DNA of 64,000 nucleotides. Origin: Acidobacteriota bacterium. GTDB taxonomy: Bacteria; Acidobacteriota; Blastocatellia; RBC074. The stretch lies in the NCBI GenBank assembly GCA_018269055.1, contig JAFDVI010000024.1, positions 62,001-126,000 on the forward strand. Reading direction: 5' to 3'. Both the position numbers and the translations under genes were made by a program. Of this stretch, positions 39,701 through 47,936 are shown one piece after another. Every line of letters begins with the position of its first letter. The stretch's first letter is position 1. The notes beneath the pieces are model-generated. The model did no database searches. It was not told the origin of the DNA and saw nothing but the letters and a program-made list of their open reading frames with translations.

Positions 39701-40714
39701 TTAAGCCGACAGCTCTTCCATCGAATGTACAATGGCTTCTGTGTATTCCGTAGTGTGCGCTGTACCGCCAAGATCACGCGTCCGCACCTTCTTTTCAGCC
39801 AGTGTGTAAATAATCGCCTTTGAAATCAAATCGGCAGCGGCACGCTCGCCCAGGTGGCGAAGCATCATTACAGCCGTTTGCAACATCGCTGTTGGATTTG
39901 CCAGATTCTTTCCGGCGATATCCGGCGCGCTGCCATGCACGGCTTCAAATACCGCACCAAGTTCGCCGATATTGGCTCCCGGCACGACTCCCAAACCGCC
40001 AACCAGCCCCGCAGCCAAATCCGAAATGATATCACCATATAAATTTTCCAACAGCAGGACGTCGAATTGCTGAGGCTTCATGACAAGTTGCATGCAGGTG
40101 TTATCCACAATCTTATCGTCGGCTTCGATGTCGGGATATTCAGTCGCAACCTTACGAAAACATTCCAAAAACAATCCGTCGGAAAGTTTCATAATGTTGG
40201 CTTTGTGAATGGCCGTGACTTTTTTGCGTCCTTCGGTGCGGGCATAGTTGAAAGCGAAGTGGGCGATCCGCGTCGAAGCTTTTTCCGTAATAATCTTCAG
40301 GCTTTCGACAACGCCTGGCACGACAACGTGCTCAAGGCCCGAATAAAGATCCTCCGTGTTTTCGCGTACGACAACCAGATCAAGATCGCCGAATGGAGTG
40401 ACCAATCCTGGCAGATTTCTGACGGGGCGTAGATTGGCGTACAAGTCCAACGTTTTTCTGAGCCGAACATTGACGCTGGCAAAACCAGTTCCCACCGGGG
40501 TCGTTAGCGGCCCCTTCAATGCAACTTTGTTGCGTTTGATTGATTCCAGCACGTCTTCGGGCAACGGATCGCCAAATCGCGAAAGCGCTTCCGCTCCTGC
40601 AATATAGCTTTCCCATTCGATGTCAACGCCAGCGGCTTCAATAATGCGAACGACGGCTCCGGTAATTTCTGAGCCAATACCGTCTCCCGGTATAAGTGTG
40701 ACTTTATGTGGCAT
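39701..40714 (-). CDS. NAD-dependent isocitrate dehydrogenase type (isocitrate/isopropylmalate dehydrogenase family)
   Basis: A 337-residue beta-decarboxylating dehydrogenase. The start MPHKVTLIPGDGIGSEITG at 40714 fits the family; an upstream in-frame ATG adds 16 residues without similarity. Substrate motifs are NVRLRKTLDLYANLRPV and VVRENTEDLYSGLEH, the latter typical of the NAD-dependent isocitrate dehydrogenase subgroup rather than LeuB. Metal-binding aspartates are in LLLENLYGDIISDLAAGLVGG, and the adenosine-binding region is FEAVHGSAPDIAGKNLANP. It would make 2-oxoglutarate in the TCA cycle. It is not clustered with leucine or TCA genes, so the subgroup rests on the motif alone. Homoisocitrate or tartrate-type relatives are less likely. 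Confidence 0.88.
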   Translation of the reverse strand: MPHKVTLIPGDGIGSEITGAVVRIIEAAGVDIEWESYIAGAEALSRFGDPLPEDVLESIKRNKVALKGPLTTPVGTGFASVNVRLRKTLDLYANLRPVRNLPGLVTPFGDLDLVVVRENTEDLYSGLEHVVVPGVVESLKIITEKASTRIAHFAFNYARTEGRKKVTAIHKANIMKLSDGLFLECFRKVATEYPDIEADDKIVDNTCMQLVMKPQQFDVLLLENLYGDIISDLAAGLVGGLGVVPGANIGELGAVFEAVHGSAPDIAGKNLANPTAMLQTAVMMLRHLGERAAADLISKAIIYTLAEKKVRTRDLGGTAHTTEYTEAIVHSMEELSA

Positions 40715-40871
40715 AAAATTTGTTTTGAAGATTTTATTTTCGAGATGAGTAAAACGGCGCAACTTTAATCGCGAAACAGGAAACTTTCAACGCCGCAATT
40801 TGCTGAGATCAGGTCTACATGTAACAAGGAAGGTGAAAATGAGGGTTATTGGGGCATCGCTTTCAAGTGCG

Positions 40872-41057
40872 TTAGTCAGTTGTCTTTGAAACCAATTCAA
40901 GCTTTGCGCCAATATTCTGCAAAAGTGTAGTTAGGTTCAATCCCAAGCCCGTCAGGTAAATCAGAACGACTGTTCCAATGAGGACAACTAATAAAGAATA
41001 CTCGACCACATCCTGGCCACTGTCGTCTTTGAGGAAGTTTTTCAAATTCGTCATCAT
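40872..41057 (-). CDS. Flp family type IVb pilin
   Basis: A 61-residue prepilin. The leader (about 1-14) ends in glycine and is followed by QDVVEYSLLVVLIGTVVLIY: cleavage after DDSG would place the conserved glutamate at +5 and Tyr at +6, exactly as in Flp/Fap pilins, with the single hydrophobic helix after it. The start is the first of two ATGs at 41057; a much longer frame upstream has no pilin features. No tad/cpa secretion, prepilin peptidase or ATPase genes are in the window, so the assembly machinery is elsewhere or missing. A minus-strand TATATA lies about 30 bases before the start, without a good -35. Confidence 0.85.
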   Translation of the reverse strand: MMTNLKNFLKDDSGQDVVEYSLLVVLIGTVVLIYLTGLGLNLTTLLQNIGAKLELVSKTTD

Positions 41058-41331
41058 TTTGAATCCGTTGTGATGTGTAGTTATATAGCCACAAAATCCA
41101 CCTTGACTGAAAAAGCCAAGCGTTTTTTCTGCTTTGCAGCTGACATTTAGGGACAACGAAGGCGGAATCGCAAGGAAATCTCTGCTATTCAGCAACGTTG
41201 GAATACCAATTGTTGTGCAGGGGTCAGACGATGATCGGATCATTCAAGGCGTGCTGTTAGGGCAACGAGACAAGACGCCTTTTAGTCGTCGGTGGCTCCG
41301 TGGCAGCAACCTTTACAGGTTGGTGACGGTT

Positions 41332-41360
41332 GGGGGTCAAACAGGGGGAGTGGCAGGGGG
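41332..41360 (+). repeat. Three G5 runs at 12-base spacing
   Basis: GGGGG occurs at 41332-41336, 41344-41348 and 41356-41360, so the starts are exactly 12 bases apart, and a GG pair lies just upstream. The stretch is in the 332-base gap between the coiled-coil gene and the Flp pilin gene (both minus strand). It could form a G-quadruplex on the plus strand or be a decayed 12-base tandem repeat. Nothing else was recognised in this gap apart from the presumed pilin promoter. Confidence 0.45.
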
Positions 41361-41389
41361 TCGCTTACCACTTCGCAATCTTTTTCAAA

Positions 41390-41677
41390 TCAAAACATTT
41401 CTTTTCCAAGCTGGGACCGCAATTCCTGTTCACGCACCATCGCATTTCTCAACAACTGCTCCTGGTGGGACAAGGTTCGTTCCGAACGTGCCAATTCTTC
41501 ACGAAGCGATCGAACCTCTGCTTGAAGTTCGGCAATTTGGCTCATGGCACGACGTAACCGTTGTTCGGGGGCAAGCTCAAATATCGAAACGTTATTGGTA
41601 AAAGGTTTTTCCAGCCGATGCTCGTAAACTTCGGCCTCGATGATCGGTTGATTGACAAGTTGAATCGCTGCACTCAT
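41390..41677 (-). CDS. Small coiled-coil protein of unknown function
   Basis: A 95-residue protein. The ATG at 41677 has AGGAGA seven bases upstream, better than the ATG 21 bases earlier. The first 45 residues (MSAAIQLVNQPIIEAEVYEH, then FTNNVSIFELAPEQRL) look globular. From about residue 42 to 90 it is a strongly charged heptad pattern, RRAMSQIAELQAEVRSLREE and onward, which predicts a coiled coil and probably a dimer. No family is recognised. It is on the same strand as and upstream of the Flp pilin gene but 332 bases away, so a functional link is uncertain. Confidence 0.6.
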   Translation of the reverse strand: MSAAIQLVNQPIIEAEVYEHRLEKPFTNNVSIFELAPEQRLRRAMSQIAELQAEVRSLREELARSERTLSHQEQLLRNAMVREQELRSQLGKEMF

Positions 41678-42419
41678 TTTGGCTCTCCTGTTTGCCATTT
41701 ATTGTTTGTTGTTTCTCGTCATATTCGTTCCGCCGCAGGAGTAACGGTGATGCTGGGATTTGCCGTTGCCCGAAAAATTGAACGGGTAAAAACTACTTGC
41801 CTTGCAAAGCAAGTCGGCCATAACCAACTAATGCTTGAGAACGAACCGCCAACATCCACGCCCGGCAAGTTTTGGAAAAACAAAATTACAACTTGCCGGA
41901 AATTTATAAAGCTAAGATAAAAACTTTAGTTATGACAAAAAGCAAATGAGTTGTCTGAATAATAAATGGGAAACGAACGAATGAAACAACAACAGAAGAA
42001 AACCAGAGGGGGCGATTGAAATCAGCTTGGTCGAAGTATGGGTCGGGCAGAGGACGGTTCCGACGTTTCTGACTTCATCAGCATCCAGGCTCAACACCAG
42101 CCATTCTGCTTATGGGGGAGACGGTATCAATCGGGCTTCAACATTGATAGTTGAATGCAGTTTGGGGACGTCTGATCGCGGGGCGGCTGTCAGACGCGCT
42201 GGAATATAGCACAGCGTTTTTATGCCACGAAGCAAATTTTGCCCAAGAGTCAATTTTTTGCTAACTCTTTGAAGGTTTCTCATCCACAAACATCAAGCAT
42301 GGCAATTTTCTGCCCTGGACCTGAATCTCAACACCAGTCAGACCGACTGACAGGGGGCCGTTGTGCTAAGATCGCAACCTAAATCATCATCGCAATTTTT
42401 CCGGAGGACATTGTAGCTC
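41678..42419. other. Gene-poor region before folD, with hairpin
   Basis: About 740 bases with no supportable gene; short open frames here are unconvincing. It contains a perfect 10-bp hairpin at 41862-41899 (CCGGCAAGTT / AACTTGCCGG) with an A-rich loop of 18 bases and AT-rich DNA around it. Near 42364-42372 TGCTAAGAT is a possible extended -10 for folD. The folD ribosome site GGAGGA lies unusually far (about 12 bases) from the ATG. The G-rich section around 42000-42200 has no recognisable coding or RNA signature. Confidence 0.4.
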
Positions 42420-43349
42420 ATGAGCGCTCAAGTATTGAACGGCGCAGAGGTCGCCGAAAACATCAAACAACGTGTGGCTGCTCGTGTTGTAGAACTGGGA
42501 AACCAGGGGATCAAACCTGGCTTAGCCGCTGTGATTGTCGGCAACAATCCCGCTTCACAGGTGTATGTCGGGAACAAGGTCAAAACCTGCCAAACTCTCG
42601 GCCTTCACTCTGAAAAACACGAATTATCAGAGGAAACAACAACCAAGGAATTAGTGGAACTGGTCGAGCGACTTAACCGAGATGACACGATTGATGGAAT
42701 TTTGGTTCAAATGCCGTTGCCTTCTCAGGTAGATTCGCGGCGAATTTTGGAAGCAATTGATCCAGCCAAAGACGTTGATGGTTTTCATCCGGTCAATGTT
42801 GGACGATTGGTTCAAGGACAAGCTGGCTTGGTCGCCTGCACTCCAGCAGGCGTGATTGAGTTGCTGGATTACTACAAAATTCCGATTGCTGGCGCACACG
42901 CAGTCGTCGTTGGGCGAAGCGACATTGTCGGCAAGCCCATGTCGCTGCTGTTGTTGCATCGCCATGCGACTGTAACCATTTGCCATTCCAAAACCAAAGA
43001 CTTGCCTGCTATCACACGCCAAGCGGACATTTTGGTCGCGGCGATAGGACGCACTGCCATGATTACTGGCGACCACATCCGCGAAGGCGCAGTGGTTGTG
43101 GATGTCGGCATGAACGACGCCACCACAGAAGCGGAAATCAACCGTATTTTCGCCGAACCGGAACGAGCAAAACGCTTGGAAGTTCTGTCCAAACGTGGCC
43201 GCACATTGGTTGGCGATGTGGAACCGCGAACCGTTGCGGAAAAAGCCGCCTGGTTGACGCCTGTTCCGGGCGGAGTCGGGTTGCTGACCATTGCCATGCT
43301 GATGCAGAACACATTGCGCGCGGCTGAAATGCGACGTGGCCTGAGGTGA
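42420..43349 (+). CDS. folD: Bifunctional methylenetetrahydrofolate dehydrogenase / methenyl-THF cyclohydrolase
   Basis: A 309-residue enzyme interconverting methylene-, methenyl- and 10-formyl-tetrahydrofolate with NADP. The catalytic lysine lies in SQVYVGNKVKTCQTLG, followed by DGILVQMPLPSQVD and KDVDGFHPVNVG. The dinucleotide-binding part has GRSDIVGKPMSLLLL, and the C-terminus has the family's TPVPGGVGLLTIAML. It is slightly longer than E. coli FolD because of a segment after EINRIFAEPERAKRLEVLSK. The coaE gene starts right at its end (an upstream coaE GTG even overlaps the stop), so folD and coaE are cotranscribed, probably with phoD and the nuclease gene. Confidence 0.97.
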   Translation: MSAQVLNGAEVAENIKQRVAARVVELGNQGIKPGLAAVIVGNNPASQVYVGNKVKTCQTLGLHSEKHELSEETTTKELVELVERLNRDDTIDGILVQMPLPSQVDSRRILEAIDPAKDVDGFHPVNVGRLVQGQAGLVACTPAGVIELLDYYKIPIAGAHAVVVGRSDIVGKPMSLLLLHRHATVTICHSKTKDLPAITRQADILVAAIGRTAMITGDHIREGAVVVDVGMNDATTEAEINRIFAEPERAKRLEVLSKRGRTLVGDVEPRTVAEKAAWLTPVPGGVGLLTIAMLMQNTLRAAEMRRGLR

Positions 43350-43360
43350 AAGGGCGAATC

Positions 43361-43969
43361 ATGTTGAAAGTGGGACTGACAGGCGGAATTGCAACTGGAA
43401 AATCCTTTGTGTTAAGTGTTCTTGCGGAACTGGGATGTGATGTTTTGGATTCGGACCGCACTGCCCGCGAAGTCGTCGAACCTGGTCAACCTGCTTTTGT
43501 GGAAATCGTTGCATATTTTGGCTCTGACGTGATTGCCGAAGATGGCAAACTGGATCGCGCCAAGCTGGGTGCAATTGTTTTCACTGATCCTGTTAAACGT
43601 GACAAGCTTAATTCCATCGTCCATCCCAGGATTTACGAGGCACAGGCTCGCTGGATGGCCGAAGCTGAACGGCGCAACCCACAAAGCATCACAATTATTG
43701 ACGCAGCTCTGTTGATTGAAACCGGCTCGTATCGCAGGTTTGACAAACTTGCGGTTGTTTATTGCGAACCGGAAATTCAGCTTGAACGATTGATGGCGCG
43801 CAGTAATATGACGCGCGAAGAGGCGATGGCGCGAATTTCATCGCAAATGCCTTCCGCCGAAAAATTGAAGTTTGCCGATTTTGCCATCAACACCTCGCTG
43901 GGATTTGAGGACACGCGACGACAAACCGAATTGCTGTACGAACAACTCCGCAAACTCCAATCCGCATGA
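43361..43969 (+). CDS. coaE: Dephospho-CoA kinase
   Basis: A 202-residue P-loop kinase for the last step of coenzyme A synthesis. The nucleotide loop is VGLTGGIATGKSFV at the N-terminus, followed by VLDSDRTAREVVEPGQPAF and the LNSIVHPRIYE motif typical of CoaE. The start at 43361 gives MLKVGLTGG directly; a GTG at 43346 overlapping the folD stop would add five residues. Its 3' end overlaps the phoD start by 4 bases (ATGA). Together with coaBC at 9.1-10.3 kb, two of the CoA pathway steps are encoded in this window at separate loci. Confidence 0.95.
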   Translation: MLKVGLTGGIATGKSFVLSVLAELGCDVLDSDRTAREVVEPGQPAFVEIVAYFGSDVIAEDGKLDRAKLGAIVFTDPVKRDKLNSIVHPRIYEAQARWMAEAERRNPQSITIIDAALLIETGSYRRFDKLAVVYCEPEIQLERLMARSNMTREEAMARISSQMPSAEKLKFADFAINTSLGFEDTRRQTELLYEQLRKLQSA

Positions 43970-45513
43970 ATCATTTTATGAACCGACGAACCTTTCTTAA
44001 GCGTGCGGCGGCTTGTAGCAGTGTGTTGGCTGGGACTCCCGCAATCCTTGTTTCCGCCCAAAGCCGCCCGCAAATTCCCTTCGGAGTTCAAACCGGCGAC
44101 ATTGCGCCGGGACGCGCCATTATTTGGAGCCGCAGTGATCGCTCAGCTCGAATGGTTGTCGAGTACGCAACCACCGAATCGTTTCAAAATGCGCGACGCA
44201 TCATTGGTCCGGCGGCAATTGAAGCTTCGGATTTCACTGCGCGTGTTGATTTGAGCGGCTTGCCCCCAGGGCAAAAGATTTTCTACCGCGTCAGTTTTCA
44301 AAACCTGGAGAACACCAAAATCACCAGCGAACCCGTCACAGGCAGCTTCAATACTTCTCCCAATTCTCGCCGCGATGTCAGCTTCGTTTTTGGCGGTGAT
44401 GTATGCGGCCAAGGCTGGGGCATCAACCCGGATTTCGGCGGCATGAAAATTTATGAGGCGATGCGAAAAACTCAGCCCGATTTTTTCATTCATTCCGGCG
44501 ACACAATTTATGCCGACGGTGTGATTCAGGCGGAAGTCAAACTCGACGACGGTTCGATCTGGAAAAATCTGACAACGCCGGAAAAATCCAAAGTCGCAGA
44601 AACGCTGGACGAATTTCGCGGCAATCACCGCTACAATCTGCTGGACGCAAACCTCCGCGTGTTCAACGCCGAAGTCCCGACGCTGGCGCAGTGGGACGAT
44701 CACGAAGTTCGTAACAATTGGTATCCAGGACAGCGACTGGATGACGACAACCGGTATAGTGTGAAAAGTATTGATCTACTGTCAGCCCGTGCCAAACGAG
44801 CGTTTTTGGATTATCTGCCTCTGCGTTTCAATACCGACGATCCTGAACAGGTATATCGCGGATTCAATTACGGCCCGCTGCTGGATGTAGTGATGTTGGA
44901 CGAACGCAGTTATCGCGGGCCGAACACGCCAAACCGTCAGACCACAATCAACGACGAATCCGTATTTCTGGGCAGCGCCCAAGTCAATTGGATCAAACGG
45001 CGTTTGCTCACGTCCAAGGCAACCTGGAAGGTTATCGCCAGCGACATGCCCATCGGCATTATCGTCGGAGACACGGGCGGAAAATTTGAAGCCTTTGCCA
45101 ATGGAAATGGCCCGGCGCTTGGTCGAGAACTGGAATTGGCCGACTTGCTCCTCTTCATCAAACGCAACCGAATCAAAAATGTCATTTGGGTGACGGCAGA
45201 CGTTCATTACTGCGCCGCGCATTATTACAATCCGGCGAAAGCGCAATTCACTGATTTCAATCCATTTTGGGAATTTGTCGCCGGGCCGCTGAATGCTGGC
45301 ACATTCGGGCCGGGCCAGATGGATGACACCTTTGGCCCCGAAGTCAAATTCACCGGCATTCCCAAAGGTATGAAAGCGAATCGTTCGCCGAAAGACGGGT
45401 TTCAGTTTTTCGGCGCAGCCAACATTGACGGCAAATCCGCCGTGATGACCGTCAGTTTGCACGACATCACGGGAAAATCCTTGTACCGCATTGACCTGAC
45501 TCCAGAGAGATAA
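43966..45513 (+). CDS. phoD: Tat-exported alkaline phosphatase D
   Basis: A 515-residue PhoD-family metallophosphatase/phosphodiesterase. The twin-arginine signal is MNRRTFLKRAAACSSVLAG. A fibronectin-like PhoD N-terminal domain follows (about 33-125, FGVQTGDIAPGRAIIWSRSD). The catalytic domain begins at FVFGGDVCGQGWG, with metal-binding motifs FIHSGDTIYADG and AQWDDHEVRNNWYPG, then NVIWVTADVHYCAAHYYNP. PhoD enzymes use Ca and Fe and release phosphate from mono- and diesters such as teichoic acid or phospholipid head groups. The start ATG overlaps the coaE stop by 4 bases. The next gene, 5 bases downstream, encodes a secreted nuclease/phospholipase-like protein, suggesting a phosphate-scavenging pair. 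Confidence 0.93.
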   Translation: MNHFMNRRTFLKRAAACSSVLAGTPAILVSAQSRPQIPFGVQTGDIAPGRAIIWSRSDRSARMVVEYATTESFQNARRIIGPAAIEASDFTARVDLSGLPPGQKIFYRVSFQNLENTKITSEPVTGSFNTSPNSRRDVSFVFGGDVCGQGWGINPDFGGMKIYEAMRKTQPDFFIHSGDTIYADGVIQAEVKLDDGSIWKNLTTPEKSKVAETLDEFRGNHRYNLLDANLRVFNAEVPTLAQWDDHEVRNNWYPGQRLDDDNRYSVKSIDLLSARAKRAFLDYLPLRFNTDDPEQVYRGFNYGPLLDVVMLDERSYRGPNTPNRQTTINDESVFLGSAQVNWIKRRLLTSKATWKVIASDMPIGIIVGDTGGKFEAFANGNGPALGRELELADLLLFIKRNRIKNVIWVTADVHYCAAHYYNPAKAQFTDFNPFWEFVAGPLNAGTFGPGQMDDTFGPEVKFTGIPKGMKANRSPKDGFQFFGAANIDGKSAVMTVSLHDITGKSLYRIDLTPER

Positions 45514-45518
45514 AAGCC

Positions 45519-46463
45519 ATGTTCAAATCAAAACTCATTCGCGCATTGTTACCCTTTTGCCTGTTTGTATTGGCCGTTTTGACAATCAACCCGATGTCCG
45601 TTCGTGGCTGGGGACAAAAAGGCCATGAGCTATCCGGACTTGCGGCAGCAAAAAAGCTGCCCAATGAAATGCCGAAATTCTTTCGCAAAGCGGCGGAACA
45701 GCTAAGCTACCTGAACCCCGAACCGGATCGCTGGCGCAGCCGCGATGAATCCAACCTGGATCGCGCAATGGATTCAGCCTATGCGCCAGATCATTTTCTG
45801 GACATGGAGCTTGTACCGGAAGCGGCGATGAAGGCGCTCAACCGATATGATTTCACCGCCGAAATGATCAAAGCGGGTCAAAAGCCTACGACTGCTGGTT
45901 TCGTTCCGTACCGCATGCTGGAATTGTTTCAAATCCTTCGCATTGAATTCCGACTCTGGCGAGCGGAAAAAGATGGCAACAAACGCAAATGGATTGAGCA
46001 GCGCATTCTTAACGACGCTGGAATTTTAGGTCATTACGTCAGCGATGCAGCCAATCCGCATCACACAACAATTCATTACAACGGATGGGTAGGCGCGAAT
46101 CCGAACGGCTACACGCCGCCGACAACCGAACCCGGCAAAGGCATTCACGCACGGTTTGAAGAGCAGTTCGTCAATGGACGGATTCAATTGAACGATGTGT
46201 TGCCACTTGTAAACGAAACGCCGCGTGTGATCGAAAAACCACGCGAAGAGCTTTGGAATTACCTGAAAGCCTCCAACAAACTGGTCGAATCGCTCTATAT
46301 TCTGGACAAGAAAGAGCCGTTCAGCGCAACCAATAATTCGTCCGAACACAAAAAGTTCGTTGCCGAACGCTTAGCCGCTGGCGCGCAAATGCTGCGCGAT
46401 GTGTGGTGGACTGCTTGGGCCACAAGCGCGCCCACCACAACGACAATGAGTTCAACCAAGTAA
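45519..46463 (+). CDS. Secreted S1/P1 nuclease / zinc phospholipase C-like protein
   Basis: A 314-residue exported protein. The signal peptide is about 30 residues ([14 protein letters not shown] core) and cleavage just before Trp would give a mature N-terminus WGQKGHE. In P1 nuclease and zinc-dependent phospholipase C this N-terminal Trp binds zinc through its backbone. Further ligand candidates are [30 protein letters not shown] and the histidine in [10 protein letters not shown]. It should hydrolyse phosphodiesters in single-stranded nucleic acid or phospholipid. It lies 5 bases after phoD. The C-terminus ends in a Thr/Ser-rich tail. Which substrate class applies is not decidable here. Confidence 0.8.
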   Translation: MFKSKLIRALLPFCLFVLAVLTINPMSVRGWGQKGHELSGLAAAKKLPNEMPKFFRKAAEQLSYLNPEPDRWRSRDESNLDRAMDSAYAPDHFLDMELVPEAAMKALNRYDFTAEMIKAGQKPTTAGFVPYRMLELFQILRIEFRLWRAEKDGNKRKWIEQRILNDAGILGHYVSDAANPHHTTIHYNGWVGANPNGYTPPTTEPGKGIHARFEEQFVNGRIQLNDVLPLVNETPRVIEKPREELWNYLKASNKLVESLYILDKKEPFSATNNSSEHKKFVAERLAAGAQMLRDVWWTAWATSAPTTTTMSSTK

Positions 46464-46488
46464 CAGGCATTTTCATTCTGGTTCTTGC

Positions 46489-47328
46489 TTGTCAGGCTTT
46501 TGGCCAGCAATTAGCATGCGCTGCAATTTCGTCACTCGCAGCAGGAGAAAACCGACACCCTTGGATCCCCAAAAGTATTCAGACATTCAATTGACCGCCG
46601 TTCGCGGCATTCCTGAAGTTCGACCGGGCGATGATCTGGCCTGGTTGATTGCTCGCGCGGTGGAAACGCAAGACTTCAAACTCGCCGATGGAGATATTGT
46701 GGTTGTTGCGCAAAAGATCATTTCCAAGGCCGAAGGTCGCTTGGTCAATCTGGAATCCGTGACGCCATCGGCGCTGGCGCAGGAAATTGCCACCAAGCAA
46801 AATCGCGATCCGCGCCTGGTCGAGGTCATTCTCAGCGAATCCGCAAATATCATCCGAATGGACACGCACGTTCTAGTGACGGAAACCAAACACGGATTCA
46901 TTTGCGCCAACGCGGGGGTGGATCGGTCAAACGTTGCAGGAAAGGATTGGGTGGCGCTGCTTCCGGTTGCGCCGGATGATTCGGCATTGTTGCTCAAAAC
47001 CCGGCTGGCGGAACGGCTGAAAGTCAACGTTGCAGTGATTATCACGGATACATTTGGACGCCCGTGGCGCGAAGGATTAACAAACGTCGCCATCGGCGTC
47101 GCCGGCATGAAACCGATGAGGGATTTTCGCGGCCAACACGACGATCACGGAAAAGAACTGTCGGCGACGGTGCTGGCCGTGGCCGATGAAGTGGCGGCTT
47201 CGACAGGGTTGTTGATGCGAAAAACGGCGCGCATTCCGGTGGTGGTGGTTCGCGGATATTACTTTGAACACAGCGACGGCAACGCAAAAGAATTGATCCG
47301 TCCCAAAGAGCGCGACCTGTTCCGATAA
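46489..47328 (+). CDS. cofE: Coenzyme F420-0:L-glutamate ligase-like protein
   Basis: Up to 279 residues matching CofE, which adds glutamate residues to coenzyme F420. Conserved segments are [72 protein letters not shown] and [20 protein letters not shown]. The start is uncertain: TTG 46489, ATG 46516 and TTG 46561 are all in frame. The last gives a typical 255-residue enzyme and follows AGGAG at some distance. No other F420 genes (cofC, cofD, cofG/H) are present, so this may be an orphan or part of a scattered pathway. It is 25 bases after the nuclease gene and convergent with the oxygenase gene. Confidence 0.88.
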   Translation: MSGFWPAISMRCNFVTRSRRKPTPLDPQKYSDIQLTAVRGIPEVRPGDDLAWLIARAVETQDFKLADGDIVVVAQKIISKAEGRLVNLESVTPSALAQEIATKQNRDPRLVEVILSESANIIRMDTHVLVTETKHGFICANAGVDRSNVAGKDWVALLPVAPDDSALLLKTRLAERLKVNVAVIITDTFGRPWREGLTNVAIGVAGMKPMRDFRGQHDDHGKELSATVLAVADEVAASTGLLMRKTARIPVVVVRGYYFEHSDGNAKELIRPKERDLFR

Positions 47329-47330
47329 CG

Positions 47331-47936
47331 TCAAGCCAATTTCAGCGACCGTCGCCGAAACCATCCTGTTAAGCTGAATCGCATTTCTGTCGCGGGCAGC
47401 ACCTCGTGAAGGAACGAATCGCTGCGAAACAGCACGCACGTTCCGGCGGTCGGCAGTACATCCACAAAATCGTTCGGCAAATACAGTCGCAGTTGCCCGC
47501 CATATTCTTTCCGCCAATTTTCGTTCAAATAAAATGTAGTGGAAATCGTTCGTTCGTCGGAGTTGCTGAATCGGTCGAGGTGTTTTTGATAAAACGCTCC
47601 CACCGGATAAACAGCAAAATGCGCTTCGTACGTGAACAGGCTGAGAAACAAATCGCGGTTCAAATCCTGCTGCAATTCTTCAATCGCCGCCCGGTAAAGC
47701 GTTTGCGCCTTGGTCGGCGATTGCTCATCCAGCCAGTGAATGTGATCGCTTCGTACGTCCGGGCGAATGGCGTATCCGCCTAACCGCCCTGTTCCTGCTT
47801 TGCGAAAGTCGCTTTGTTGCCAAAGCTGTTCCGCTTCGGCGCGTAAAGCGGTGACGGTTTCAGGCGGCAAAAAATCGTTGATCACCGACCAGCCACGGTG
47901 AGCGATGTCGTTTGCGGCTTCACTAAATCGGCTCAT
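47331..47936 (-). CDS. 2-oxoglutarate/Fe(II)-dependent dioxygenase (prolyl-4-hydroxylase-like)
   Basis: A 201-residue protein with the double-stranded beta-helix iron triad: His and Asp in YQKHLDRF, the second His in FLHEVLPA, and the 2-oxoglutarate-binding Arg in MRFSLTGWFRRR. The spacing and the PVGAFYQKHLDRFSNSDERT context match the P4Hc/PKHD group, in which members hydroxylate proteins or small molecules with release of CO2 and succinate. The start ATG overlaps the stop of the epimerase-like gene by 4 bases, so the two are coupled. The substrate is unknown. It ends 2 bases from the convergent cofE. Confidence 0.88.
   Translation of the reverse strand: MSRFSEAANDIAHRGWSVINDFLPPETVTALRAEAEQLWQQSDFRKAGTGRLGGYAIRPDVRSDHIHWLDEQSPTKAQTLYRAAIEELQQDLNRDLFLSLFTYEAHFAVYPVGAFYQKHLDRFSNSDERTISTTFYLNENWRKEYGGQLRLYLPNDFVDVLPTAGTCVLFRSDSFLHEVLPATEMRFSLTGWFRRRSLKLA

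Noticed and set aside
41134..41601. A 155-residue plus-strand frame across the pilin upstream region and the coiled-coil gene
   Set aside because: It crosses the G-run repeat and is antisense to the better supported coiled-coil gene; no family similarity.
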